Shown: one piece after another, positions 42,700-52,593 of the stretch
How the letters are laid out: each line of letters starts with the position of its first letter
Position numbering within the stretch: position 1 is the stretch's first letter
NCBI RefSeq assembly: GCF_013523055.1
Contig: NZ_JAAMQM010000007.1
Coordinates: forward strand, 1-64,000
DNA: 64,000 nt
Source: Pseudomonas capeferrum
GTDB lineage: Bacteria; Pseudomonadota; Gammaproteobacteria; Pseudomonadales; Pseudomonadaceae
Direction: 5' to 3'
Notes under the pieces: model-generated
What the model was told of the DNA's origin: nothing
What the model saw: only the letters and a program-made list of their open reading frames with translations
Database searches by the model: none
Program-made: the position numbers and the translations under genes

Positions 42700-44109
42700 T
42701 CAGCCGATCACCGGCGCCTGCAAATGCCGGCTAGGGTAATGTTGCTCATACACCTTGCACACCCGCAGCACCTGCTCGTCGGCAAACCGCCCGGCCACCA
42801 CCTGCAAGCCCACCGGCAAGCCCTCCTGAGTAAACCCACAGGGCACTGAAGCCGCCGGCTGCTGGGTCAGGTTGAACGGATAGCTGAACGGCGTCCACTC
42901 CATCCACTGCGCCATCCCCGACCCCGGCGGTACATTGTGCCCGGCCTCGAACGCCACCAACGGCATCATCGGCGACACCAGCACGTCATGACGCTGATGG
43001 AAGGCATTCATCCGCGCCACCAGTTCGGCCCGTGCTTCCAGCGCTTCGGTGTACTGCTCCAGGCTGATATCCGCACCGCGCTCGGCAATCCAGCGCAGGC
43101 CTGAGTCGAGCAACTCACGCTGCGCTGTCGACAACTGACTGGCCAGCCGCGCCGCGCCCGCAAACCACAAGGTATTGAACGTCTGCAGCGGATCGGCAAA
43201 GCCCGGATCGACTTCCTCCACCTGCGCGCCCAGCCGCGACAGGCGTTGCACCGCTTGCGCGGTCAGGGCCTGGATCTGCGGGTCGACCTTCACATAGCCG
43301 AAGTCGGCGCTGTAGGCGATGCGCAGCCCGCTCAAGTCCTGCTCGCCGGGCAGCCAGGGCGCCTGGCGCGGCGCCCCGGCCAGACCGTCGCGCGGGTCGG
43401 GCCGGGCCACGCAGTCGAGCATCAGCACGGCGTCGTCGACCGTGCGCGTCATCGGCCCCAGGTGCGACAGCAGGGTCATGGCGCTGGCCGGCCACTGCGG
43501 CACGTAGCCGAATGTCGGCTTGATGCCGAAGGTGCCGGTAAACGCACAGGGAATACGGATCGAACCACCGGCGTCGCTGCCCTGGTGCAACACCCCGAGG
43601 TTGAGCGCCGCCGCCGCGGCGGCACCGCCCGACGAGCCACCCGCGGTCAGGCGGGTGTCCCACGGGTTGCGGGTAATGCCGTACAACGGGTTGTCGGTGA
43701 CGCCCTTCCAGCCGAACTCGGGCGTGGTGGTCTTGCCCACCAGCACTGCCCCGGCCTCACGCATGAACGCCGCGAACGGCGCGTCGACGTCCCACGGCCC
43801 GGCTGCCGAGGTGCTCAGCGAGCCTTTGCGGGTAGGCATGCCACGGGTCAGGGTCAGGTCCTTGATCGAGGCCGGCACGCCGTCGAGCTTGCCGCAGGGT
43901 TCGCCGCGCTGCCAGCGCTGTTCGCTGGCGCGGGCGGCGGCGCGGGCGCCTTCACCGTCCACATGGCAGAAAGCGTTGACCGCCGGGTTGTGACGGTCGA
44001 TGCGGGCGAGTACGTCGTCGGTCACTTCAACCGGCGACAGCTGGTGCTGGCGGTACAGCTCGAGCAATTCGACGGCGGTCAGTTCGCCGATAGCGGTCTT
44101 GCTGGTCAT
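42700..44109 (-). CDS. Amidase (amidase-signature family)
   Basis: The 469-residue hydrolase has the Ser-cisSer-Lys triad: Lys in PASIKDLTLTRG, and the two serines in TAGGSSGGAAAA and GSDAGGSIRIP. It cleaves carboxamides; the substrate is not readable. ATG 44109 has GGAG upstream, and one base separates it from the hydrolase gene stop. It is the last gene of the block's operon, so it probably acts on the imported compound or on the product of the M20 hydrolase. Confidence 0.9.
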   Translation of the reverse strand: MTSKTAIGELTAVELLELYRQHQLSPVEVTDDVLARIDRHNPAVNAFCHVDGEGARAAARASEQRWQRGEPCGKLDGVPASIKDLTLTRGMPTRKGSLSTSAAGPWDVDAPFAAFMREAGAVLVGKTTTPEFGWKGVTDNPLYGITRNPWDTRLTAGGSSGGAAAAAALNLGVLHQGSDAGGSIRIPCAFTGTFGIKPTFGYVPQWPASAMTLLSHLGPMTRTVDDAVLMLDCVARPDPRDGLAGAPRQAPWLPGEQDLSGLRIAYSADFGYVKVDPQIQALTAQAVQRLSRLGAQVEEVDPGFADPLQTFNTLWFAGAARLASQLSTAQRELLDSGLRWIAERGADISLEQYTEALEARAELVARMNAFHQRHDVLVSPMMPLVAFEAGHNVPPGSGMAQWMEWTPFSYPFNLTQQPAASVPCGFTQEGLPVGLQVVAGRFADEQVLRVCKVYEQHYPSRHLQAPVIG

Positions 44110-44110
44110 T

Positions 44111-45388
44111 TCAATGGGCTCCTTGGTTGGCCGCCTGATACATCGCTCGCAGCAGCACGTCGCAGCCGTCGGCGAGGTCCTGCGGCGCAGCGTTCTCGAT
44201 TTCGTTGTGGCTGATACCGCCTTCACACGGCACGAAGATCATCCCGGCCGGGCCGAGCTCGGCGAGGAAGATCGCATCGTGGCCGGCGCCGCTGACGATA
44301 TCCATATGGCTCAGCCCCAGCTCGCGGGCACCCTGGCGCACGGCATCGACGCACTGCTCGGCGAAGTACAGCGGCGGGAAGTCGGCCGTCGGGGTGAGCT
44401 CGAAGCTCAGCCCGTGCCTGGCCGCGCTGGCCTGGATGACGTCGCGTACTTCGGCGACCATCGCACCCAGCTGCGCGGGGTCGAGATGGCGCAGGTCGAT
44501 GGTCATCTGCACCTGGCCAGGGATCACGTTGCGCGAGCCGGGGTGCACGCTCAGGCAGCCGACCGTGCCGCAGGCGTGCGGCTGGTGGGCATGGGCGATG
44601 CGGTTGACCGCGGCGACCACTTCGGCGGCGCCGACCAGGGCGTCCTTGCGCAGGCGCATCGGAGTGGGCCCGGCGTGGGCTTCGACGCCGGTCAGTACCA
44701 GGTCGAACCACTTCTGCCCCAGGCAGCCCTGGACCACGCCGATGGTGGTGCGCAGGTCTTCCAGGACCGGGCCCTGCTCGATATGCGCCTCGAAATAGGC
44801 ACCCACAGCATGTCCAGTCGGCACGCGCGGGCCGGCATAGCCGATGCGTTGCAGCTCGGCGCCCACCGACAGGCCCTGTTCGTCGACCTTGTCCAGCGTC
44901 TCCTGCAAACCGAACTTCCCGGCAAACACCCCCGAACCCATCATGCACGGCGGGAAGCGCGAGCCTTCCTCGTTGGTCCACACCGCCACTTCCAGCGGCG
45001 CTTCGGTGTGCAGACCGAGGTCATTGAGGGTGCGGATCACCTCCAGCCCGGCCATCACCCCATAGCAGCCGTCGAACTTGCCGCCGGTGGGCTGGGTGTC
45101 GATGTGGCTGCCGGTCATCACCGGTGCCAGGTGCGGGTTACGCCCCGGGCGGCGGGCGAAGATATTGCCGATGGCGTCGACGCTGACCGTGCAGCCGGCC
45201 TCGGTGCACCACTGCACGAACAGGTCGCGGGCCTGGCGGTCGAGGTCGGTCAGGGCCAGGCGGCAGACGCCTCCCTTGGCCGTGGCGCCGAGGCGGGCGA
45301 GATCCATCAGAGACTGCCAGAGGCGCTCGCGGCTGACCAGCGCGCCTTGGCCGAGCAGGTGTTGCGAGGGATCGATGCGGGTATTCAT
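44111..45388 (-). CDS. M20-family amidohydrolase (N-carbamoyl-amino-acid hydrolase / allantoate amidohydrolase type)
   Basis: The 425-residue enzyme has GSHIDTQPTGGKFDG and TNEEGSRF, the metal-binding motifs of the HyuC/AllC/AmaB subgroup, and the dimer-domain motif GVEAHAGPTPM with conserved SGAGHDA near the C-terminus. Members release ammonia and CO2 from N-carbamoyl compounds or allantoate. GGAG precedes ATG 45388. It sits between the transporter genes and the amidase gene. Confidence 0.9.
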   Translation of the reverse strand: MNTRIDPSQHLLGQGALVSRERLWQSLMDLARLGATAKGGVCRLALTDLDRQARDLFVQWCTEAGCTVSVDAIGNIFARRPGRNPHLAPVMTGSHIDTQPTGGKFDGCYGVMAGLEVIRTLNDLGLHTEAPLEVAVWTNEEGSRFPPCMMGSGVFAGKFGLQETLDKVDEQGLSVGAELQRIGYAGPRVPTGHAVGAYFEAHIEQGPVLEDLRTTIGVVQGCLGQKWFDLVLTGVEAHAGPTPMRLRKDALVGAAEVVAAVNRIAHAHQPHACGTVGCLSVHPGSRNVIPGQVQMTIDLRHLDPAQLGAMVAEVRDVIQASAARHGLSFELTPTADFPPLYFAEQCVDAVRQGARELGLSHMDIVSGAGHDAIFLAELGPAGMIFVPCEGGISHNEIENAAPQDLADGCDVLLRAMYQAANQGAH

Positions 45389-45400
45389 GGTCCGTCTCCT

Positions 45401-46095
<695 letters not shown>

Positions 46096-46096
<1 letters not shown>

Positions 46097-46848
46097 CAGG
46101 CGGCCTCTCCAAGGTAGACGGTGCGCACGCGCTCGTCGTTGCGCACCTGGTCCGGGGTGCCCTCGACCAATATCTGGCCGTGGCTCATGACAGTGATGCG
46201 CTGGCTGATCGACATGACGATGCTCATGTTGTGCTCGATCAGCAGCACGGTGTGGTCGCGGCCCAGGTCGCTGATCAGGTCGGTCATCAGCGGAATGTCG
46301 TCGATGCCCATGCCCGAGGTGGGCTCGTCGAGCATCAGCAGGGTCGGGCTGGCGCAGATCGACATGCCCACCTCCAGCACCCGTTGCTGGCCGTGCGACA
46401 GTTCACCGGCCAGGGTTTCGGCGCGGCCGTTGAGCTTGAGGCGTTCCAGCACGCGGTCGGCGGTGTCCCAGTGGCTGCGCTTGTGCTCGACGCTGCGCCA
46501 GAAGTTCAGCGCGCCCAGGCCGTCGCGGCCCTGGGCGGCCAGGCGCAGGTTCTCGCGCACGCTGAGGTTCTGGAACAGGCTGGTGAGCTGGAACGAGCGC
46601 GCCATGCCCAGCGCCACCCGGCCATGGGAGGGCTTGCGGATGATGTCCTGGCCGTTGAACAGGATCTTGCCCGCCGTGGCCTGCCGCTCGCCGGTCAGGC
46701 AGTGGAACAGGCTGGTCTTGCCGGCGCCGTTGGGGCCGATGACGGTGTGGATGGTACCGGTGCGGACCTTGAGGTCGACGCCATTGACGGCGTGGAACGG
46801 CCCGTAGGCCAGCTGCAGGTTGCGGGTTTCCAGGAGATAGTCGCTCAT
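46096..46848 (-). CDS. ABC transporter ATPase, LivG type
   Basis: The 250-residue ATPase has Walker A IGPNGAGKTSLFHCL, signature LSHGQQRVLEVGM and Walker B LLMLDEPTSGMG. LSHGQQ replaces the canonical LSGGQ, as is common in urea/amide-type LivG homologs. One-base overlaps join it to both neighbours. Confidence 0.92.
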
Positions 46849-47861
46849 CACAGGGTCTCCTTGGTCTTGGCATCGAGGGCGCGCGACGGTTGCAGGCGCT
46901 TGACCAGATCGGCCAGGCCGCCCCACAGGCCGCCCCGCATGAACACCACCACCAGGATCAGGATCACCCCCAGCAGCATCAGCCAGCGCGGCCACAGCTC
47001 AGAGAGCACATCGCCGAGCATGACGATAGCGCCAGCGCCGAGCAGCGACCCGAACAGCGAGCCGGTGCCGCCGACGATGGTCATGATCAGGATGTTCTCG
47101 CTCATCATCAGGTCGATGTTCGACAGGGGCGCGAAGTGCAGCAGCATCGCGTACAGCGCCCCGGCGATGCCGGTGATGGCGCCCGACAGCATGAACACCA
47201 GGATCTTGAAGTGGCGGATGTCGTAGCCGATGGCGGCGGCGCGGGTTTCGTTTTCGCGAATCGCCATCAGGGTGCTGCCGAACGGTGAGCGGATCACCCG
47301 CAGGGCACCGGCGAAGATCAGCAGGAACAACAGCGCGACAAAGGCATAGAAGTGCCGTGGGTCGGCGAGGTCCACCAGCACATGGCCGGCGATTTCAATG
47401 TTCGGCCGCGGCACGTCGAGCAGGCCGTTGTCGCCTCCGGTCCAACCGCTCAAGGTGTAGGCCAGGAAGTACGCCATCTGGCTGAAGGCCAGGGTCAGCA
47501 TGACGAAATAGATCCCCTTGCGGCGAATCGCCAGGGCACCGACCAGCAATGCCAGCAGTGCGCCGAACAGCGCCGCGCCAACCAGCGCGCCGAGCATGCC
47601 CCAGTGCAGGTGAATCATCAGCAGCGCGGCCCCGTAGGCACCGGCGCCAAAGAAGATGCCCTGGCCGAATGACAGCAGCCCGGTGTAGCCCAGCAGCAGG
47701 TTGCACGCGAGGGCGGCCAGGCCGAAGATCAGGATCTCGGTGGCCAGGGTCGCCGACGGCAGGATCAACGGCAGGCCGATCAGGCTGACGATCAGCAGCA
47801 ACAGCAGGGCATGGCCATGGCCCTTGGCCACGGCCAGTGGATTCTTGTCAGTCATGTTCAT
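46848..47861 (-). CDS. ABC transporter permease, LivM type
   Basis: The 337-residue inner-membrane protein has about ten hydrophobic helices and the LivM motif GYTGLLSFGQGIFFGAGAY, split here as LGYTGLLSFGQ and AFSQMAYFLAYTLSGWTGG. GGTGSLFGSLLGAG is the coupling-helix region. It overlaps the LivH-type gene by four bases (ATGA). Confidence 0.92.
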   Translation of the reverse strand: MNMTDKNPLAVAKGHGHALLLLLIVSLIGLPLILPSATLATEILIFGLAALACNLLLGYTGLLSFGQGIFFGAGAYGAALLMIHLHWGMLGALVGAALFGALLALLVGALAIRRKGIYFVMLTLAFSQMAYFLAYTLSGWTGGDNGLLDVPRPNIEIAGHVLVDLADPRHFYAFVALLFLLIFAGALRVIRSPFGSTLMAIRENETRAAAIGYDIRHFKILVFMLSGAITGIAGALYAMLLHFAPLSNIDLMMSENILIMTIVGGTGSLFGSLLGAGAIVMLGDVLSELWPRWLMLLGVILILVVVFMRGGLWGGLADLVKRLQPSRALDAKTKETL

Positions 47862-48718
47862 GCTCTCCCGAACAGGCCGTAGGGACGTACCAGGATTACC
47901 GCTGCCATCGCGCCGTAGATCATCAGGCTGGCGCCTTGCGACCAGAGGCTGGTCATCATGCTTTGCACCACACCCACCAGCAGCCCGCCGACCAGCGCGC
48001 CGCCGAACGAGCCCATGCCGCCTATCACCACCACCACGAAGGCGATGCCGAGGATCTCCGGGCCAACGAACGGCTGGGCGCCTCGCAGCGGTGCGAACAG
48101 CACTCCGGCGACACCGGCAAGGCCGACGCCGAGGGCGAAGGTCAGGGAGAACAGGCGGAAGATATTGGTGCCCAACAGTGAGACGGTTTCAGTGCTTTCA
48201 CTGCCGGCGCGCACCAGCGCACCGAAGCGCGTGCGCTCCAGCAGCAGCCACAGGCCGACCCCGATCAAAGCGGCGAAGCCGATCAGGAACAAGCGGTAGT
48301 AGGGGTAGATGAAGTCGCCGACGATGAGCACCCCACGCAGTTCCGGCGGCACCGCGATATGCTTGCCGACCGGGCCCCAGATCAGCACCGAGGCTTCCTG
48401 GATGATCAGCGCGATGCCCAGGGTGACGAGGATCTGGAAGGTGTGCGGCAGGTGGTAGATACGCTTGATCAGCAAGCGCTCGACCACCCAGGCCAGGGCC
48501 GCCACCGCCAGTGGCGCGATCAGCAGGGCCAGCCAGAAGTTGCCGGTCAGCGCCACGGCGGTGTAGCACAGGTAGGCGCCGAGCAGGAAAAACGCCCCGT
48601 GGGCGAAGTTGACGAAGTTGAGCAGGCCGAAAATGATCGTAAGGCCCACGGCGATGAGGAAGTAGATCATCCCCAGGCCAAGGCCGTTGAGCAGTTGAAA
48701 CAGGTACAAATCGAGCAT
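47858..48718 (-). CDS. ABC transporter permease, LivH type
   Basis: The 286-residue permease starts MLDLYLFQLLNGLGLGMIYF and carries GLTIIFGLLNFVNFAHG and GGMGSFGGALVGG, the LivH hallmarks. It is the first permease after the binding-protein gene. Confidence 0.93.
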   Translation of the reverse strand: MLDLYLFQLLNGLGLGMIYFLIAVGLTIIFGLLNFVNFAHGAFFLLGAYLCYTAVALTGNFWLALLIAPLAVAALAWVVERLLIKRIYHLPHTFQILVTLGIALIIQEASVLIWGPVGKHIAVPPELRGVLIVGDFIYPYYRLFLIGFAALIGVGLWLLLERTRFGALVRAGSESTETVSLLGTNIFRLFSLTFALGVGLAGVAGVLFAPLRGAQPFVGPEILGIAFVVVVIGGMGSFGGALVGGLLVGVVQSMMTSLWSQGASLMIYGAMAAVILVRPYGLFGRA

Positions 48719-48782
48719 GGTAGTGCCCTCTGCAGCGCGCTTGGCGCCTGCATGTCTGCATGGATGTGAGACGAACCGAGGC

Positions 48783-49985
48783 TCAGGCCAGGGCGCAACC
48801 GGTGTGATCGACCTCGACGAACGAGCGGCCGGCGCTGAGCACCTCGGCCAGGTCGTCCTCGTCGCGCATCTGCGCCTGGGGCTTGCCGCGCAGTAGGTAG
48901 TAGTCCTTGAGTACCTGGTGATCACCGGGGCGGATCAGCTCTTCGCCGGTCGGGCCCTGGAAGCGCATGTCCTGCAGCGCCTGGGACACCGCGGCGCCAT
49001 CGAGGCTGCCGGCCTTGACGATGGCCTCGAGCATCACCCGGGTGCCGATATAATCGGCGGCCAGTGGGTAGTTGGGGTTGATGCCGTAGACCTTGCGGGT
49101 GGCGGCGACCAGCTCTCGGTTCAGTGGCGTGTCGACCTGATGCCAGTACTGCGCGCCCAGGTAGACGCCTTCGAGCACGTCGCTGCCCAGCTCCTGGAAC
49201 TGGTCGAGGCCGGCCGACCACACCAGCAACACCTTCATTCGCTCCTTGATGCCGAAGTTGACCGCCTGGCGCAGGGCGTTGGACGACTGGCTGCCGAAGT
49301 TGAGCAGCACCAGCACGTCGGGTTTGGCGGCGATGGCGTTGGTCAGATAACCGGAGAATTCCTGCTCCTGCAGCGAGTGGTAGCTGTTGCCGATGTGCTC
49401 GATGCCCTTTTCGGCGAAGACCTTGCGGGCGTTGTCGAGCAGGGCGTCGCCGAACACGTATTGCGGGGTGATGGTGTACCAGCGCTTGGCGTCGGGCAGC
49501 AGCTTGATCATCGGCACCAGGGTTTCGCGGATGGCGCCATAGGTTGGCACCGACCAGCGGAAGGTCGAGCTGTTGCAGTCCTTGCCGGTGATTTCATCGG
49601 CGCCGACCGGGGTCATGAACACGCCGCCGGCCTTGTGGATCTCCTTGGAGACCGCCAGGGCCGAAGAAGACAGCGTGCAACCCTGGAAGAACCGCGCGCC
49701 GTCCTGGCCGATGGCTTCCTGGACCTTGCGTACCGCCTTGCCGGCGTTGCCCTCGGTGTCGATGACCTTGTACTTCAGCGGCCGGCCGAGCAGCTGCGGG
49801 TGCTCGGCAATGGCCAGGCGCGAGCCCATGTCGGCGTACTTGCCATAGCTGGCAAAGGGACCGGACATGGACTTGAGCCCATAGAAGGTCAGCGGTTGCT
49901 CGGCGAATGCCCGGTACGCTCCGAACGGAAGGCTACCGAGGGCACCCAGGGCAAGGCCTGCCTTGAGCAGGGTACGTCTTTGCAT
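48783..49985 (-). CDS. ABC transporter substrate-binding protein (HAAT family)
   Basis: The 400-residue periplasmic binding protein has the export signal MQRRTLLKAGLALGALGSLP (twin-arginine-like RR, then AFA-E cleavage). The mature part TFYGLKSMSGPFASYGKYADMG resembles amide/urea binders (UrtA/AmiC-like) more than LivJ (inference). A GGAG site precedes ATG 49985. It heads the transporter set. Confidence 0.88.
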   Translation of the reverse strand: MQRRTLLKAGLALGALGSLPFGAYRAFAEQPLTFYGLKSMSGPFASYGKYADMGSRLAIAEHPQLLGRPLKYKVIDTEGNAGKAVRKVQEAIGQDGARFFQGCTLSSSALAVSKEIHKAGGVFMTPVGADEITGKDCNSSTFRWSVPTYGAIRETLVPMIKLLPDAKRWYTITPQYVFGDALLDNARKVFAEKGIEHIGNSYHSLQEQEFSGYLTNAIAAKPDVLVLLNFGSQSSNALRQAVNFGIKERMKVLLVWSAGLDQFQELGSDVLEGVYLGAQYWHQVDTPLNRELVAATRKVYGINPNYPLAADYIGTRVMLEAIVKAGSLDGAAVSQALQDMRFQGPTGEELIRPGDHQVLKDYYLLRGKPQAQMRDEDDLAEVLSAGRSFVEVDHTGCALA

Positions 49986-50074
49986 GAGTAACTCCTTGGT
50001 TGTGGTTATTAGGCAGGAGTGGCAATGACAAAGCGGGTACGGCCGGGCCTGTGCGCAGGCCTCTGTCAGGCGGA

Positions 50075-50839
50075 TCAGTGGTTGTGTTCGAACTCCAGGA
50101 GGAAGTTGCGGGCGACTTCGCCTTCCAGCGCGGTCATGTGGTGTTCGGCGTCGCACATGTGCTCGTGCATGAGGCGGCGCACGGCCGGTTCGTCGCTGGC
50201 GCGCAGGGCCAGCAGCAATTGCTTGTGGTAGTCGATGTTGGCTGCGGCAAACTGTTGGCGCTTGGGCAGGTAGGCTTTTTTCAGCACCACCAGGTCGCGC
50301 AGCAGATCGTTGAGGAACACCGCCATGAAGCTCAGCAGCGGGTTGGCGCAGCGGCGGGCGAGCAGAGTGTGGAATTCGAGCTCGGCCAAGCGCTGTTCGC
50401 GCTGGCCCTCCTCGCTGTCTTCCGGGGTGCTGCAGAAATCGATGTTGGCCTGCAGCGCGGCGTAGTCGGCTTCGCTCAGCTGGCCCATGACCGACACTGC
50501 CAGCTCGACCTCGATGACCTTGCGCAGTTGATAGACCTGCTCGCCGTCCAGGTGCTGGAAGTGCAGGTAGTTGCGCAGGGCGCGGCTGGCCGGCTCGGTG
50601 CCGGCCTCATTGAGGTAGGCGCCGCCGGTCGGCCCGGTGCGGGTCCTGACCAGGCCTTCGACCTCAAGGGTCTTGAGCGCTTCGCGGGCGGTGCCCTTGG
50701 AGCATTCGAAGTGCTCCATCAGCTCGCGCTCGGTGGGCAGGCGATCGCCGGGGCGCAGCGCCTCGGTGACGATCGAGCGCTTGACCGATTCGACGATCAT
50801 GTCAGAGAGCTTTTGGCGTTTGCGCTTGGGTTTGAGCAT
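50075..50839 (-). CDS. GntR-family (FadR/FCD) regulator of the amide operon
   Basis: The 254-residue regulator has a winged helix (RLPTERELMEHFECSKGTAREALKTLEVEGL) and a C-terminal FCD domain with the histidine pattern ending LMHEHMCDAEHH. It is the first gene of the operon, 89 bp before the binding-protein gene, and a palindrome lies just upstream of its own start. It probably represses the operon until the substrate or a product binds (inference). Confidence 0.88.
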   Translation of the reverse strand: MLKPKRKRQKLSDMIVESVKRSIVTEALRPGDRLPTERELMEHFECSKGTAREALKTLEVEGLVRTRTGPTGGAYLNEAGTEPASRALRNYLHFQHLDGEQVYQLRKVIEVELAVSVMGQLSEADYAALQANIDFCSTPEDSEEGQREQRLAELEFHTLLARRCANPLLSFMAVFLNDLLRDLVVLKKAYLPKRQQFAAANIDYHKQLLLALRASDEPAVRRLMHEHMCDAEHHMTALEGEVARNFLLEFEHNH

Positions 50840-50852
50840 CGGGGCTATTTTT

Positions 50853-50874
50853 CATATTTATGCGGATAAATATG
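50853..50874. promoter_or_regulatory. Putative operator of the amide operon
   Basis: CATATTTA-TGCGGA-TAAATATG is a perfect 8-bp inverted repeat with a 6-base spacer, 14 bp upstream of the GntR start, in an AT-rich patch. It is the best candidate for the regulator's binding site. Confidence 0.55.
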
Positions 50875-50974
50875 ATTTAGCGAATTTTGCTCGGGTGGGT
50901 CAATGGTTGAGGCGGGGTGAGGTCGTAAATAGTGCGTATGGGTCGGTGAGGGATATGTACGGTGAGGATTTTTG

Positions 50975-51078
50975 GGACCGCTGCACGGGGCGCGATTGCT
51001 GGCTGATCTTGAATTTACGCCACAGCCAGAACGCGGCGGCGATCAGGGCGATCCAGAAAAGTAGGCGAACGATGGTGT
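50975..51078 (-). pseudogene. Fragment of a small membrane protein (PP0621-like N-terminus)
   Basis: The minus strand encodes [21 protein letters not shown], which resembles the N-terminal helix of a small pseudomonad membrane protein family. Neither a start codon nor the usual Cys-rich C-terminus is present. It abuts the truncated IS4 remnant, so it is probably debris from the insertion site of an earlier event. Identification is from memory of the family. Confidence 0.35.
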
Positions 51079-51114
51079 CCAGCTTGTCTGGAACACGCCT
51101 GACACGGCGGAAAA

Positions 51115-51903
51115 CCGTGCTCACTACGCAAGTGCTGCCAACCAGCATGGCGATGGCAGTCATCCTCAGGTTCGGATGGTCTGCCAGATGGAACTGACCA
51201 GCCACCTCCTGATAAGCAGCGCGTTCGAGAGTTATCGCAGCAGTGAAATGAACCTCGCCGAGCAATTGATCGCCAACACGCCAGACCACTCGCTGACCTT
51301 ATTCGATAAGGGTCTTACTCGTTGGGCTTGCTGCATCACTGGCAATCTCAAGGTGCGTAGCGCCATTGGCTGATCCCCATGAAAAGGGCACTCAGTACGA
51401 GGTCTAGCATAATCTTGGCCGCAACGATGCTTTGGCCGTGCTTCGCACATCACCTCAGGCACGCAAACAATGGCCGAGCTTGCCACTGGAGATTCGGGCG
51501 CGACTGTCGAACAAAACGATCAAGGGAAAGGTTGTAAGCGTTCTTACCTTAATGACTGACCCGCTGCGTTTTCCAAGTGATGATCGTCGACCTCTACAGT
51601 CAGCGCTGGGAAATCGAGCTTGGCTATCGCGAAATCAAGCAAGGCCTGCTGGGCGGTGAATACACCTTGCGAAGCAAGACGCCCGAGATGATTGCGCAAG
51701 CGCTATGGGGTGTGCTGTTAGGATACAACCTCTTGCGCTATCAGATGATTCAGATGTCTCGCCAGTGTCCAGGCGTCTACCCATGTGAAATGAGCTTTAC
51801 CGCCTGCATCTGGGCGATATTGGGCTTGCTGCATGGCACATCTTTGAATCATCCCGGCAATTTACCTGGGTTCCTGGCAGACCTACAGGCGTCAGCAGCC
51901 TAG
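51115..51903 (+). pseudogene. IS4-family transposase, truncated and frameshifted
   Basis: Three fragments in three frames make up the C-terminal 60 percent of an IS4 transposase. [15 protein letters not shown]... [13 protein letters not shown] runs to about 51320, LRTSPQARKQWPSLPLEI... TDPLRFPSDD covers about 51437-51575, and IVDLYSQRWEIELGYREIKQG to the end covers 51580-51903. YREIK with its Glu is the IS4 Y-R-E-K signature. The 5' part with the first Asp is missing and several frameshifts occur near 51325-51435, so it cannot act now. Confidence 0.88.
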
Positions 51904-51988
51904 TATGCCCTGCCCCATCGACGCCATGACCGATGGTTTCCGCGAGCGGTGAAGCAGCGAGCGGCAAAATATCCGTGCCGAAAATGAA

Positions 51989-52018
51989 AATGCCAGTCAG
52001 CTTAACTGACTGGCATTA
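51989..52018. repeat. Terminal hairpin of the IS4-type remnant
   Basis: AATGCCAGTCAG is followed one base later by TTAACTGACTGGCATTA, so left-type and right-type ends are nearly fused. The right 17 bases are identical to the right end of the MITE at 13225-13241 and differ by one base from the MITE at 54339-54355. Confidence 0.8.
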
Positions 52019-52039
52019 GCCCCGGGGGCTGCCTTTTTT
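52019..52039 (-). terminator. Proximal arm of the tRNA-operon terminator
   Basis: On the minus strand AAAAAAGGCAGCCCC (complement of 52025-52039) lies about 45 bp after the last tRNA copy, but its T-tracted partner is 9.5 kb away at 42528. AGCCCC/GGGGCT within 52018-52030 could still form a short local hairpin without a T tract on this strand. Confidence 0.55.
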
Positions 52040-52082
52040 GCCTGAAATCCCAAAAGCGCCCTTGAGATAACAGGTGCTCATA

Positions 52083-52166
52083 CGGCGCGGACGAAGAGAC
52101 TCTAACTCTTACAACTTGCGCCGCCGGAACCTAAATCAGTGTATCTACCAATTTCACTACGTCCGC
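52083..52166 (-). pseudogene. tRNA-Leu(UAG) pseudogene
   Basis: It is a decayed copy of the gene at 52336-52420. One base is missing from the anticodon stem, the conserved T-loop C56 is A (GTTAGAG), and the 3' end is CCG in place of CCA. Length is 84 against 85. Confidence 0.85.
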
Positions 52167-52223
52167 GTGAAGCAGATACGACAAAGGCGCCCGATCTCAC
52201 GATCAAGGCGCCTTCGAAAAATA

Positions 52224-52299
52224 TGGGGTGGACGATGGGAATCGAACCCACGACAACTGGAATCACAATCCAGCGCTCTACCAACTGAGCTACGCCCAC
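52224..52299 (-). tRNA. tRNA-His(GUG), copy 1
   Basis: The cloverleaf is complete with anticodon GTG in loop TTGTGAT, T-loop GGTTCGAATCC and encoded CCA. An extra G can pair at position -1 (52300), as His tRNA requires. The mature region is identical to copy 2. Confidence 0.95.
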
Positions 52300-52335
52300 C
52301 ATGTTGCGGTCTTGCGGTACAACCTTACAGAAGCA

Positions 52336-52420
52336 TGGTGCGGACGAAGAGACTCGAACTCTTACAGCTTGCGCCGCTGGAACCTAAATCCAGTGTGTCT
52401 ACCAATTCCACCACGTCCGC
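52336..52420 (-). tRNA. tRNA-Leu(UAG)
   Basis: An 85-nt class II tRNA with a long variable arm, anticodon TAG in loop TTTAGGT, T-loop AGTTCGAGTCT and encoded CCA. It reads CUA and related Leu codons. It is the intact Leu copy of the cluster. Confidence 0.95.
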
Positions 52421-52475
52421 GTAACGCTAAAAACAAAGGCGCCAGATTGTGCAATCACGACGCCCTTGAAGAATC

Positions 52476-52551
52476 TGGGGTGGACGATGGGAATCGAACC
52501 CACGACAACTGGAATCACAATCCAGCGCTCTACCAACTGAGCTACGCCCAC
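52476..52551 (-). tRNA. tRNA-His(GUG), copy 2
   Basis: Same mature sequence as copy 1, with CCA encoded. It lies between tRNA-Arg and tRNA-Leu in the transcript. Its spacing to Leu repeats that of copy 1 to the Leu pseudogene, showing a tandem duplication of about 252 bp. Confidence 0.95.
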
Positions 52552-52593
52552 CATATCGCTGTACAACCTTACTTGCTTGCCCAAGCTGCCTAA

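Noticed and set aside
50900..51289. 129-codon minus-strand frame as an intact gene
   Set aside because: Its first half is antisense to the IS4 transposase remnant; only the short membrane segment near 51000-51075 resembles a real protein.
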